A stretch of DNA of 60,306 bases from JAGPHI01 sp036641735 (lineage in GTDB: Bacteria; Bacillota; Clostridia; Oscillospirales; Ruminococcaceae). Positions 34,792 to 42,724 of this stretch are shown here, piece after piece (the first letter of the stretch is position 1; every line of letters begins with the position of its first letter). A program made the translations under genes and the position numbers. A model generated the notes under the pieces. The model had not been told where the DNA came from, did no database searches, and was given only the letters and a program-made list of their open reading frames with translations. The DNA lies in NCBI GenBank assembly GCA_036641735.1, contig JAVWEG010000004.1, positions 1 to 60,306 of the forward strand, written 5' to 3'.

Positions 34792-36042
34792 TTATTCATA
34801 TAAAGGGAAGCGAGCTGTAAGTTCTGCTACATTTTTTGCTATTTCCAATTCTTTTGTATCAAAATGGAATACACAGTCGTAAATAAACTGTGCTATCTGA
34901 GCCATTTCCGCTTGCTTAAAGCCACGGGTAGTGACGGCAGGTGTGCCTATGCGTACACCTGATGTAACGGTAGGCTTTTCGGGATCGGACGGTACAGTGT
35001 TTTTGTTTGCGGTGATATTTACTTTATCAAGGCGCGCTTCAAGCTCTTTACCTGTAACACCTGTGCCTCGCAAATCTATAGTCATCAAATGATTATCAGT
35101 GCCGCCCGAAACAAGGTTTAGCCCAAGAGCAAGCAGTGCATCGGCAAGTGCGTGCGCATTGTCAACTATTTGCTGCTGATAGGCTTTAAATTCAGGGCGC
35201 AATGCTTCACCAAAGCACACAGCTTTTGCTGCTATTACGTGTTCTAATGGGCCGCCTTGCGTTCCCGGGAATATAGATTTATCTATTGCTTTAGCAAATT
35301 CTTCTTTGCATAAAATCATACCGCCGCGTGGACCACGCAAAGTTTTGTGCGTAGTGGTAGTTACCACATCGGCATAAGGTACAGGAGATGGGTGCAGCCC
35401 TGCAGCTACAAGCCCTGCAATATGAGCCATATCTACCATAAAATAAGCGCCAACTTCTTTGGCAATAGCACTTACGCGTTCAAAATCTATTATGCGCGGA
35501 TAAGCAGAAGCGCCTGCCACTATCATTTTAGGTTTGCACTCAAGGGCAGTGCTGCGCAAAGCATCGTAATCGATATAGCCTTCATCATTTACACCGTAAG
35601 AAACAAAATTGTAATTTTTACCGCTCATATTTACTGGGCTGCCGTGAGTAAGATGACCGCCGTGAGATAAATCCATACCCATAACGGTATCGCCAACGTT
35701 AAGAAGCGCAAAATATACGGCGAGATTAGCTTGTGCGCCTGAATGTGGCTGTACATTGGCGTGTTCTGCACCAAAAAGCTTACAAGCGCGTTCACGCGCA
35801 ATATTTTCCACTACGTCTACACAGGCACAGCCGCCATAATAACGGTGACCGGGGTATCCTTCTGCGTATTTATTGGTAAGTACGCTGCCCATAGCAGCCA
35901 TTACAGCGGGAGACACTACGTTTTCCGATGCAATAAGCTCAATATTACTTTGCAAACGGCAAAGCTCGGTATTCATTGCTTGTCCTACTTCGGCATCTCT
36001 TTCGGTAACAAAACCAATAGTATCCATCATATCTTTATACAT
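34792..36042 (-). CDS. glyA: Serine hydroxymethyltransferase
   Basis: 416 residues. PLP enzyme with ELIASENVVSPAV, YPGHRYYGG, the AHIAGLVAAG loop and the PLP lysine K233 in TTTHKTLRGPRGG. It interconverts serine and glycine, feeding methylene-tetrahydrofolate. GGAGGA precedes the ATG, and a consensus-like promoter lies at 36079-36107. It leads a six-gene minus-strand run. A set of short inverted repeats in the promoter region (36090-36139) may be an operator. Confidence 0.97.
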   Translation of the reverse strand: MYKDMMDTIGFVTERDAEVGQAMNTELCRLQSNIELIASENVVSPAVMAAMGSVLTNKYAEGYPGHRYYGGCACVDVVENIARERACKLFGAEHANVQPHSGAQANLAVYFALLNVGDTVMGMDLSHGGHLTHGSPVNMSGKNYNFVSYGVNDEGYIDYDALRSTALECKPKMIVAGASAYPRIIDFERVSAIAKEVGAYFMVDMAHIAGLVAAGLHPSPVPYADVVTTTTHKTLRGPRGGMILCKEEFAKAIDKSIFPGTQGGPLEHVIAAKAVCFGEALRPEFKAYQQQIVDNAHALADALLALGLNLVSGGTDNHLMTIDLRGTGVTGKELEARLDKVNITANKNTVPSDPEKPTVTSGVRIGTPAVTTRGFKQAEMAQIAQFIYDCVFHFDTKELEIAKNVAELTARFPLYE

Positions 36043-36078
36043 AGTTTATTCCTCCAATAAAATTTTAATATAAAGTAA

Positions 36079-36107
36079 ATTATACAAGAATTTGCTATAT
36101 TATACAA
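36079..36107 (-). promoter_or_regulatory. Promoter of glyA
   Basis: On the minus strand TTGTAT (36107-36102), 17 bases, TATAAT (36084-36079), about 40 bases before the glyA ATG. Confidence 0.65.
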
Positions 36108-36139
36108 TAGCAAATCGGCAATACTGTTGCCAATTTGCT
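36090..36139. repeat. Three alternating ATTTGCT repeats between glyA and nth
   Basis: ATTTGCTAT (36090-36098), its complement ATAGCAAAT (36107-36115) and ATTTGCT (36133-36139). The middle copy can pair with either side; the right-hand pair also encloses GGCAA/TTGCC (36117-36131). The copies overlap or adjoin the -35 boxes of both divergent genes. No U-run follows, so a terminator is unlikely; an operator is possible. Confidence 0.45.
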
Positions 36140-36163
36140 CATTGTGTTGTAAAATGATAAAAT
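36135..36163 (+). promoter_or_regulatory. Promoter of nth
   Basis: TTGCTC (36135-36140), 17 bases, TAAAAT (36158-36163). Confidence 0.5.
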
Positions 36164-36186
36164 AATATGAAATGAGGCAAAAAACG

Positions 36187-36861
36187 ATGCGAACTAAAAA
36201 AGACACCGTGATAATTGTAGATAGATTAAAGGCTGAATATCCTGTGAGTGAGTGTTCGCTAAGTTATGATGATGCGTGGCAGCTTATGGTAGCGGTGCGT
36301 TTGTCGGCACAATGCACGGATAAACGTGTAAATGTGGTAACGCAAGAGCTTTTTGCGCAATATCCGTCGGTATCGGCATTGGCAGCCGCAAGCCCTGAAC
36401 AAATAGAAGCTATAGTAAAGCCTTGCGGACTTGGTAAAAGCAAAGCGCGTGATATATATGCTGCAATGAATATCCTGCAAGAGCGCTTTAATAGCCGCGT
36501 GCCGCGTGATATGGACGAGCTTTTGTCAATACCCGGTGTGGGCCGCAAAAGCGCTAATCTTATACGTGGAGATATATTTAAAGAGCCTGCTGTAGTGGCT
36601 GATACACATTGTATTCGTATAGCTAACAGAATAGGCTTTGTAAACAGCACTGATCCTGTGCAGGTGGAAAAAGCGCTTGTAAAGGTGCTGCCAAGCGACG
36701 AAAGCAGTGATTTTTGCCATCGTTGTGTAATGCACGGCAGAGCAGTATGTACAGCACGTAAAGCGATGTGCGACAAATGTGTGCTTGCAGATATTTGCAA
36801 AATGGGTGTAAAAACAAGCATTGCAGAAAACATAAAACATATCTTGACAAATGGTTCTTAA
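36187..36861 (+). CDS. nth: Endonuclease III
   Basis: 224 residues. The helix-hairpin-helix is LLSIPGVGRKSANLI with the catalytic lysine; the catalytic aspartate is in VVADTHCIRIANR. The C-terminal [4Fe-4S] ligands C-x6-C-x2-C-x5-C are complete (CTARKAMCDKCVLADIC). It removes oxidised pyrimidines and nicks abasic sites. I start at ATG 36187, which has GAGG 9 bases upstream; ATG 36172 lacks a site. The promoter of the next unit begins inside its last codons (36844). Confidence 0.95.
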   Translation: MRTKKDTVIIVDRLKAEYPVSECSLSYDDAWQLMVAVRLSAQCTDKRVNVVTQELFAQYPSVSALAAASPEQIEAIVKPCGLGKSKARDIYAAMNILQERFNSRVPRDMDELLSIPGVGRKSANLIRGDIFKEPAVVADTHCIRIANRIGFVNSTDPVQVEKALVKVLPSDESSDFCHRCVMHGRAVCTARKAMCDKCVLADICKMGVKTSIAENIKHILTNGS

Positions 36862-36871
36862 ATGATATAAT
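36844..36871 (+). promoter_or_regulatory. Promoter of the TPP-riboswitch/thiT unit
   Basis: Consensus TTGACA (36844-36849), 16 bases, consensus TATAAT (36866-36871). It overlaps the end of nth; the start point would be near 36878. Confidence 0.8.
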
Positions 36872-36887
36872 AACAACGGACATAAAA

Positions 36888-36964
36888 ACAGGGGTGCCGC
36901 AAGGCTGAGATGTGCAATGCACGAACTCTTTTTACCTGATCCGGGTAATACCGGCGTAGGAAGT
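36888..36964 (+). promoter_or_regulatory. TPP riboswitch (THI element)
   Basis: Conserved blocks are all present in order: ACAGGGGTGCC, GGCTGAGA, ACCTGATCCGGGTAAT and ACCGGCGTAGGAAG. It lies just upstream of the thiamine transporter gene and is followed by a terminator hairpin at 36984-37020, so thiamine pyrophosphate should lower thiT expression by premature termination. Confidence 0.96.
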
Positions 36965-36983
36965 TTTATTTTTAAGCTTTATT

Positions 36984-37020
36984 GCGCCTATGGTTTTTAT
37001 TAGCCATAGGCGCTGTTTTT
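36984..37020 (+). terminator. Expression-platform terminator of the TPP riboswitch
   Basis: GCGCCTATGG (36984-36993) pairs with CCATAGGCGC (37004-37013), followed by TGTTTTT. A further small hairpin GCGGTA-GT-TACCGC sits just before the thiT ribosome site. Confidence 0.85.
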
Positions 37021-37065
37021 ATGTACTAAAGTATTATCGCGGTAGTTACCGCAAAAGGAGTTATT

Positions 37066-37707
37066 ATGTCTACTACAAGCACTCGTACTAAAAAACTGGT
37101 GGAATGTGCAATAATGCTTGCCATTGCTACAGTACTTAGCATTTTCCCGAAGATTGACGGCATTTGGGCGCGCGGCGGCAGCATCACTGTATGTTCTATG
37201 CTGCCGATAATCCTTGTGAGCTATAAGCACGGTATTAAATGGGGATTGCTCACCGGATTTGCATTTGGATTATTGCAAATACTTACAGGAGGATTTTATC
37301 CTGCAGGCACCACGCTATTTGCAGCATTTATGACGCTTATTTTAGATTATGTACTGCCGTACACTTTATTGGGATTAGGCGGTATGTTTAAGGGCAAGAT
37401 TAAAAATACAAGCGTTGCGCTTGTATCAGGTACTGTTGTTTCATTATTATTGCGTTATGCAAGCCACGTTGTAAGTGGTTATGTTTTATGGAAAAGCATC
37501 GAAACAGCAAGCGAATTTTTAGCTACTCCCGGATTTGGCATTGGCGCGTGGGCGCTTGGCAGCTTTTCGGGCGATGCGCTGTGCTTAATTTACAGCTTTA
37601 TTTATAATGGCTCTTATATGTTGCCTGAGATTATTATTACGGCTGTAGGTGCATTTATAGCATCTAGGATTAAGCCGCTGGGGCTTGACGGCATAAAAAA
37701 CAAATAG
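37066..37707 (+). CDS. thiT: Thiamine ECF transporter S component ThiT
   Basis: 213 residues with six TM segments. Signatures of ThiT are visible: KLVECAIMLAIATVLSIFPK, ARGGSITVCSMLPIILVSYK, WGLLTGFAFGLLQILTGG and PYTLLGLGGMFKGK. It binds thiamine and pairs with a shared ECF energising module encoded elsewhere. AAGGAG precedes the ATG. Control by the TPP riboswitch upstream confirms the substrate. Slightly longer at the C-terminus (IKPLGLDGIKNK) than some family members. Confidence 0.95.
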   Translation: MSTTSTRTKKLVECAIMLAIATVLSIFPKIDGIWARGGSITVCSMLPIILVSYKHGIKWGLLTGFAFGLLQILTGGFYPAGTTLFAAFMTLILDYVLPYTLLGLGGMFKGKIKNTSVALVSGTVVSLLLRYASHVVSGYVLWKSIETASEFLATPGFGIGAWALGSFSGDALCLIYSFIYNGSYMLPEIIITAVGAFIASRIKPLGLDGIKNK

Positions 37708-37720
37708 TTAAAACTACGTA

Positions 37721-37749
37721 TTGACTTTATGAATTATAAAGAGTATGAT
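37721..37749 (+). promoter_or_regulatory. Promoter of the P-type ATPase unit
   Basis: TTGACT (37721-37726), 17 bases, TATGAT (37744-37749), directly before the riboswitch-like leader. Confidence 0.7.
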
Positions 37750-37756
37750 ATCCTTT

Positions 37757-37850
37757 ATCAAAGGGAGTAGTTTCAAATTTGGTATCAACACACGTCGATT
37801 TGCAAAAATCTTCTGGTATCAAATCCGCTTTAGGTAACCAGACTTTAGAT
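37757..37850 (+). promoter_or_regulatory. Probable yybP-ykoY (Mn2+) riboswitch
   Basis: The leader has AAAGGGAGTAG near its 5' end, close to the family's L1 signature, and AGACTTTAG at its 3' end. P1 forms between ATCAAAG (37757-37763) and CTTTAGAT (37843-37850) with one bulge. Inner helices are CAAAT/ATTTG and CTGGT/ACCAG. The 3' P1 strand overlaps a terminator stem, giving an ON switch. P-type ATPases are known targets of this class. One G is missing from the usual GGGG, so the call is probable, not certain. Confidence 0.75.
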
Positions 37851-37877
37851 GCATAGCTTGCGTCTAAAGTCTTTTTT
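37840..37877 (+). terminator. Riboswitch-controlled terminator before the ATPase
   Basis: AGACTTTAGA (37840-37849) pairs with TCTAAAGTCT (37863-37872), followed by T6. Its left arm shares bases with the riboswitch P1, so the two structures exclude one another. Confidence 0.88.
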
Positions 37878-37905
37878 ATAATATTTTAACGGAGGAATTA
37901 TCATA

Positions 37906-40563
37906 ATGTACGAGAACCAGACCGTGCAGGAAGCTCTTGAAGCGTTAAATAGCTCTAAGAGTGGTATTACAGATGTGCAGGCGACAGAACGTATCGAAAA
38001 ATACGGCCCCAATTCTCTAAAGGAGAAGGAACCACCTACCACTTTGCAACGCTTTATAGCACAGCTCAAGGACCCTATGATTTATATTTTGTTTGGAGCA
38101 GCACTTATTTCAGCAATATTAAAAGAATTTGGTGATTGTATAATCATCGTATGTGTTATTTTGCTTAACGCTATAGTTGGCGTAGTGCAAGAGGGCAAGG
38201 CTCAAAAAGCACTGGATGCTCTTAAAAAAATGAGCAGTCCCACGGCACTTGTGCGCAGAAACGGAGAGACAAAAGAAATAAATGCAGCCGAGCTTGTACC
38301 GGGCGATATAGTAATATTAGAAGCAGGACGTGTAATACCTGCGGATTTGCGCTTAGTAGAGTCTCAATCGCTTAAAATAGAGGAATCGGCGCTTACGGGC
38401 GAAAGCGTACCAAGCGAGAAAAGCGCAACGTTTATAGCTCAAGGAGAGCTACCTATCGGAGATAAGGCTAATATGGCATTTATGTCTACGGCAGTTACCT
38501 ATGGCAGAGGCGAGGGTGTAGTAGTAGGTACAGGCACTCATACTGAAATGGGCAAGATTGCCGAGATGATAATGAACTCTGAAGATGAAATGACTCCGCT
38601 GCAAAAACGTCTTGCGGATTTAGGCAAGCTATTAGGCATTATAACAATCGTTATATGCGCTGCGCTCTTTGGAATAGCCATTATTCAAAAGCGTAATATT
38701 ATAGATATGCTAATTACCGCTATCAGCCTTGCGGTGGCAGCAGTGCCTGAGGGATTGCCTGCGGTAGTAACTATAGTGCTTGCCATTGGTGTGCAGCGTA
38801 TGGTAAAGGTAAAGAGCATTGTGCGTCGCTTGCCGGCTGTAGAGACACTTGGTGCTGTAAGTGTAGTGTGCAGCGATAAAACAGGCACTCTTACACAAAA
38901 TAAAATGACAGTACAAAAAGTATATGTAGATGATAAATTAATTGATATTGAAAAGCTTGATAAGTATGAAAACCCTTTGTTTTGTGAAGGATTTATACTT
39001 TGCAACGATGCCAGTGTAGTAGGTGAAAACCGTGTAGGAGATCCAACAGAGCTTGCACTTATAGATATGGGCATTAATATGGGGCTTACTCGTGAAGAGC
39101 TTGAAAATGCAGCTCCGCGCGTAAATGAGCAAGCATTCGATTCAGACCGCAAATTAATGACTACAGTGCATAGTAAAAACGGCAGTATTGCGGCATATAC
39201 TAAGGGCGCTACAGATAGGCTTGTAAAATTATGTACTCAAATATCCGTAAACGGAGAAGTACGTCCTATTAATGATGAAGATAGAAAACGTATTTTGTCG
39301 GCGGCTACAGAGATGGCAAGCCTTGCACTTCGAGTACTTGGTATGGCTGTAAAGTATAATGATGATACAGCTACTGAGAACGATTTGTGCTTTGTAGGAT
39401 TGGTAGGTATGATGGATCCGCCAAGACCTGAGGCAAAAGATGCAGTAGAGCGCTTTAAGAATGCCGGTGTAACGACTGTTATGATAACAGGAGACCATAG
39501 AGACACAGCATTTGCTATAGCAAAAGAGCTGGGAATAGCATCGTCACAAGAGCAGTGCATAAGCGGTGACGAGCTAGACGATATAACGCAAGATGAACTA
39601 AATGAACGCGTAAAAACTTTGCGCGTATTTGCACGCGTATCACCCGAACACAAGGTGATGATTGTAAAAGCATTTAAAGCAAATGGCAATATAGTATCTA
39701 TGACTGGTGACGGCGTAAACGATGCACCAAGCCTTAAAGCTGCCGATATAGGTGTAGCAATGGGCATCACAGGTACTGACGTTGCCAAGAGTGCTGCCGA
39801 TATGGTACTTGCAGATGATAATTTTGCCACTATAGAAAAAGCAATAGAAGAAGGACGCGGTATTTACGCCAATATCAAAAAGTGCGTTGTTTTCCTATTA
39901 GGCTCTAATTTAGGTGAAGTAATAGCTACATTCTGCTCAATAGCAGTAGGTCTTGCAGCTCCATTAAAGGCAGTGCATATACTATGGATTAATCTTATTA
40001 CAGATACTTTCCCTGCGCTTGCTCTTGGACGAGATGAAAAGCCAAAGGGAATAATGAATCAACCTCCGCGTAATCCGAATGATAGCTTGTTTGCAGGCGG
40101 CGGCACATTTTTAATGGTATTTTATGGCTTGCTGATAGCTGTAATGACACTTGGTGCTTTCTTGATAATACCAATAAGAGCATTACTGGATGCAGGCAGC
40201 GCAATAAATATTGCAAATATAGATGCTGTCCTTAATGCAGGATTACTGGATAAAGCACAGACATATGCGTTTACAATATTGGCAGTGAGCCAGTTGTGGC
40301 ACGCTATTGGTATGCGTGATGTTAACACCTCGTTGTTCCGTATGAACCATTTATCGAACAAAACTATGATTTTGGCATTTGTTCTTGGATTGTGTTTACA
40401 GTTTATAAGCACAGAAGTGCCGCTTTTCAATTCTTTGTTTGGCACAGTGCCTCTTGCGGCTTTAGAGTGGATAGAGCTTATTTTGTTTGCTGCACTTCCG
40501 CTTGTGTTCCACGAGATACTTGTATTTGTGCGCCATATGACGGGACAAGATAAAAAAGCGTAA
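37906..40563 (+). CDS. P2-type cation ATPase (Ca2+/Mn2+ exporter)
   Basis: 885 residues, a full PacL/SERCA-like P-type ATPase. Actuator LTGESVPSEK (163-172), TM4 ion motif PEGLP (281-285), phosphorylated D324 in CSDKTGTLT, KGATDRL in the nucleotide domain, ITGDHRDTA and MTGDGVNDAPSLKAADIGVAMG in the P domain. Six C-terminal TM segments include LWINLITDTFPALALG. By sequence alone it would be called a calcium pump; the manganese-type riboswitch upstream argues for Mn2+ export. GGAGGA precedes the ATG. It is alone in its transcription unit. Confidence 0.92.
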   Translation: MYENQTVQEALEALNSSKSGITDVQATERIEKYGPNSLKEKEPPTTLQRFIAQLKDPMIYILFGAALISAILKEFGDCIIIVCVILLNAIVGVVQEGKAQKALDALKKMSSPTALVRRNGETKEINAAELVPGDIVILEAGRVIPADLRLVESQSLKIEESALTGESVPSEKSATFIAQGELPIGDKANMAFMSTAVTYGRGEGVVVGTGTHTEMGKIAEMIMNSEDEMTPLQKRLADLGKLLGIITIVICAALFGIAIIQKRNIIDMLITAISLAVAAVPEGLPAVVTIVLAIGVQRMVKVKSIVRRLPAVETLGAVSVVCSDKTGTLTQNKMTVQKVYVDDKLIDIEKLDKYENPLFCEGFILCNDASVVGENRVGDPTELALIDMGINMGLTREELENAAPRVNEQAFDSDRKLMTTVHSKNGSIAAYTKGATDRLVKLCTQISVNGEVRPINDEDRKRILSAATEMASLALRVLGMAVKYNDDTATENDLCFVGLVGMMDPPRPEAKDAVERFKNAGVTTVMITGDHRDTAFAIAKELGIASSQEQCISGDELDDITQDELNERVKTLRVFARVSPEHKVMIVKAFKANGNIVSMTGDGVNDAPSLKAADIGVAMGITGTDVAKSAADMVLADDNFATIEKAIEEGRGIYANIKKCVVFLLGSNLGEVIATFCSIAVGLAAPLKAVHILWINLITDTFPALALGRDEKPKGIMNQPPRNPNDSLFAGGGTFLMVFYGLLIAVMTLGAFLIIPIRALLDAGSAINIANIDAVLNAGLLDKAQTYAFTILAVSQLWHAIGMRDVNTSLFRMNHLSNKTMILAFVLGLCLQFISTEVPLFNSLFGTVPLAALEWIELILFAALPLVFHEILVFVRHMTGQDKKA

Positions 40564-40655
40564 AATATTTTGATTTATCCTTATTTTTTGGTTTTTGCTG
40601 TCGATAATTAAAGTACAGCATAAGAAATTTAAATCAAGAAAGGGGGAGTATAGTT

Positions 40656-41249
40656 ATGGTTCAATCAATAAACAGTAATTCTGTTTTTGGTACGCAAACG
40701 GCAAGAGCCGCAGCGGTTTCATCTTCTGCACAGGCAAATGTAGCGGATAACACAGCAAAAACATCAACAGATAAAAAGCAAGATGTTTTTGTAAAAGATG
40801 AAGCGAGCAAAGAAAACGCAGGTATTTATGAAAAACCGAAAAAAATAACTACAGAAGAGCTAAAATCAATTAATGCGCAGCAATTATCCAGCTTTAATAA
40901 AATGCTCAGTGATATGCTGGGTACGCAGGTAAATAACGTAAGCAAAGCTTTGTTTGACCACATTAATGTGAGCGCCGAGGATAAAGCAAAAGCACAAAAA
41001 GCTATAGCTGATGGCGGAGAATATTCTGTAGAGGCAGTATCAACAAGAATTTTAGATATGGCAAAATCACTTTCAGGCGGAGACGCGTCTAAATTTGAAA
41101 TGCTTAAAAATGCTGTGAAAAAGGGATTTGGAGAAGCAGGTAAACAATGGGGCGCAGAGCTTCCGGAGATTACAACAAAAACCTACGATAAAGTAATGCA
41201 AGGCTTTGACGATTGGGAAAAAGAGCTTAAAGGCAGTGCTGAAAAGTAG
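40656..41249 (+). CDS. Conserved hypothetical protein (197 aa)
   Basis: The first 70 residues are Ser/Ala/Thr/Lys-rich and likely disordered (VQSINSNSVFGTQTARAAAV). The rest is helical with a motif KKGFGEAGKQWGAELPEITT, then KTYDKVMQGFDDWEKEL. Similar C-terminal motifs (GF..A...GG.LPEI..TYD.VM..FD.W) occur in uncharacterised proteins of several phyla, some near flagellar or motility genes. No signal peptide or TM. AAAGGGGGAG is a strong ribosome site. The gene has its own terminator, so it is monocistronic. Function unknown. Confidence 0.75.
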   Translation: MVQSINSNSVFGTQTARAAAVSSSAQANVADNTAKTSTDKKQDVFVKDEASKENAGIYEKPKKITTEELKSINAQQLSSFNKMLSDMLGTQVNNVSKALFDHINVSAEDKAKAQKAIADGGEYSVEAVSTRILDMAKSLSGGDASKFEMLKNAVKKGFGEAGKQWGAELPEITTKTYDKVMQGFDDWEKELKGSAEK

Positions 41250-41258
41250 AATAATAAT

Positions 41259-41298
41259 AATTAAAAGCCGTTACTTATAAAAGTGGCGGCTTTTAATT
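41259..41298 (+). terminator. Intrinsic terminator
   Basis: AATTAAAAGCCG (41259-41270) pairs with CGGCTTTTAATT (41287-41298), extended inside by ACTT/AAGT. It closes the 197-aa gene. Confidence 0.85.
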
Positions 41299-41431
41299 TC
41301 GTCTGAATTGAAAGGATTTTAAAATAATATTGAAAACTATAAAGTCTATTTTGAAATTAATGTAGAAATAATTTTGACTTTATGGTACAATATTAATCGT
41401 AAGTCTGTAAATTTTTCTAGGAGGGGCAATA

Positions 41432-42643
41432 ATGAAGATTTGTGTAGCGCGTCAGCCTATATATAATGCAGATACTGGTATATTTGCTTACGAGCTGCTT
41501 TATCGCAGCGGAAAAATTAATGCTTTTCCTGTAGGCACAGACAGTAAAACGGCAACTTTATCGGTAGTTTCAGATGCTTTAGTTTCTTTTGGGCTTGGCG
41601 AGCTTACAAACAATAAAATTGCATTTGTAAATTTTGACAAGGCACTTATTATGAGCGAAATACCCGATTTGCTCACTAATGGCAGATTTGTAATAGAAAT
41701 ATTAGAAACTACCGATGTAGATGATTTTTTTTTGGCGCACGTAAAGATGTGGAAACAAAAAGGCTATATATTTGCGCTTGATGATTATGTAGGCGAGGAT
41801 GGGTTTTCTAAGCTTTTGCCATATGTGGATATAGTTAAAGTGGATTTTAAGCTTACTACGTCCGAGCAGCGTTTAGAAATAGCACAGAAGCTTTTACCGC
41901 TTGGCAAACAATTATTAGCAGAAAAAGTAGAAACGGAAGAAGAATATAAAACAGCAAAATCTGCCGGATATACTTTATTTCAAGGGTATTTTTTCGGACA
42001 CCCAATGATGCTTAGCAGAGAATTGCCAAATGCACAAAAAATTACCTATTCGCGAATATTCAGAGAACTGTCAGGAAAAAGCTTTGAGTTTCGTAAGCTT
42101 TCACGTATTGTTCGCAATGATGTAAACTTATCTTACAAGCTTTTAAATAATGTAAATACTTATAGATATTATCGAGGGCATAGAATAAGCAGTGTGCATA
42201 GCGCACTTGTACATATGGGAGCAGAAGAAATACGTAAATGGATATCACTAGTGTTTATAAGAGATTCTGTTGTAGAGCATAATGACGAAAACGTTAAAAC
42301 AGCGCTTGCGCGCGGAGTATTTGCAGAGCTGGTGGCTGTGATGCTGAATAAGCCCGATTTGCGTGATGATGCTTTTATGGCAGGTATGTTTTCAATGATA
42401 GATATTATTATGCAAGATAATATGATAAATGTACTTGATACCATTTGCGTTTCTGATGAGGTGCGCGGAGCGCTATTGCAAAAAGATGGAGATTTAAGCG
42501 GAATTATAAAATTTGTATTAAATTATGAGCAAGGAAATTGGAAAGAGGCTCTTACGTATGCAAAGAGTAAAAAGCTTAATATAGATAAGCTTTCACGCGG
42601 ATATATTCTCACGCTGCGCTATGCGGACGGAGTTTTTTCGTAA
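41432..42643 (+). CDS. EAL-HDOD signalling protein with degenerate EAL
   Basis: 403 residues. The N-terminal EAL-like domain (1-200) reads ARQPIYNADTGIFAYELLYR, with ELL in place of EAL, and LDDYVGEDG, KVDF later. The key catalytic set is incomplete, so c-di-GMP hydrolysis is unlikely. The C-terminal HDOD domain (205-400) has RNDVNLSYKLLNNVN, HRISSVHSALVHMG and FMAGMFSMIDIIM. This is the YuxH/CdgJ architecture, usually a binding or scaffold protein tied to motility. AGGAGGGG is 9 bases from the ATG. Two HD-GYP proteins elsewhere in the window make c-di-GMP-type signalling plausible in this organism. Confidence 0.88.
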   Translation: MKICVARQPIYNADTGIFAYELLYRSGKINAFPVGTDSKTATLSVVSDALVSFGLGELTNNKIAFVNFDKALIMSEIPDLLTNGRFVIEILETTDVDDFFLAHVKMWKQKGYIFALDDYVGEDGFSKLLPYVDIVKVDFKLTTSEQRLEIAQKLLPLGKQLLAEKVETEEEYKTAKSAGYTLFQGYFFGHPMMLSRELPNAQKITYSRIFRELSGKSFEFRKLSRIVRNDVNLSYKLLNNVNTYRYYRGHRISSVHSALVHMGAEEIRKWISLVFIRDSVVEHNDENVKTALARGVFAELVAVMLNKPDLRDDAFMAGMFSMIDIIMQDNMINVLDTICVSDEVRGALLQKDGDLSGIIKFVLNYEQGNWKEALTYAKSKKLNIDKLSRGYILTLRYADGVFS

Positions 42644-42662
42644 AATTAAATAGATGCAAATA

Positions 42663-42707
42663 AATAAGCTCCCTTTATAAACATTGCGTTTATAAAGGGA
42701 GCTTATT
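42663..42707. terminator. Strong bidirectional terminator
   Basis: A perfect 20-bp stem (42663-42682 with 42688-42707) around ATTGC, between the EAL-HDOD gene and convergent pyk. Confidence 0.9.
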
Positions 42708-42724
42708 GGTTACTACGTTTAATA

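Noticed and set aside
36264..36833. Long minus-strand open frame (189 codons) opposite nth
   Set aside because: Fully inside a well-conserved nth gene; no ribosome site or recognisable protein.
39237..39830. Minus-strand open frame inside the P-type ATPase gene
   Set aside because: The plus frame carries all ATPase motifs; the antisense product is low-complexity Ser/Ala.
40590..40612. GTCGATAA resembling a sigma-D (flagellar) -10 before the 197-aa gene
   Set aside because: No TAAA-type -35 at the right distance; too weak to claim.
40596..40620. TGCTGT/ACAGCA hairpin after the P-type ATPase as a terminator
   Set aside because: Six-bp stem with a 13-base loop and no T-run.
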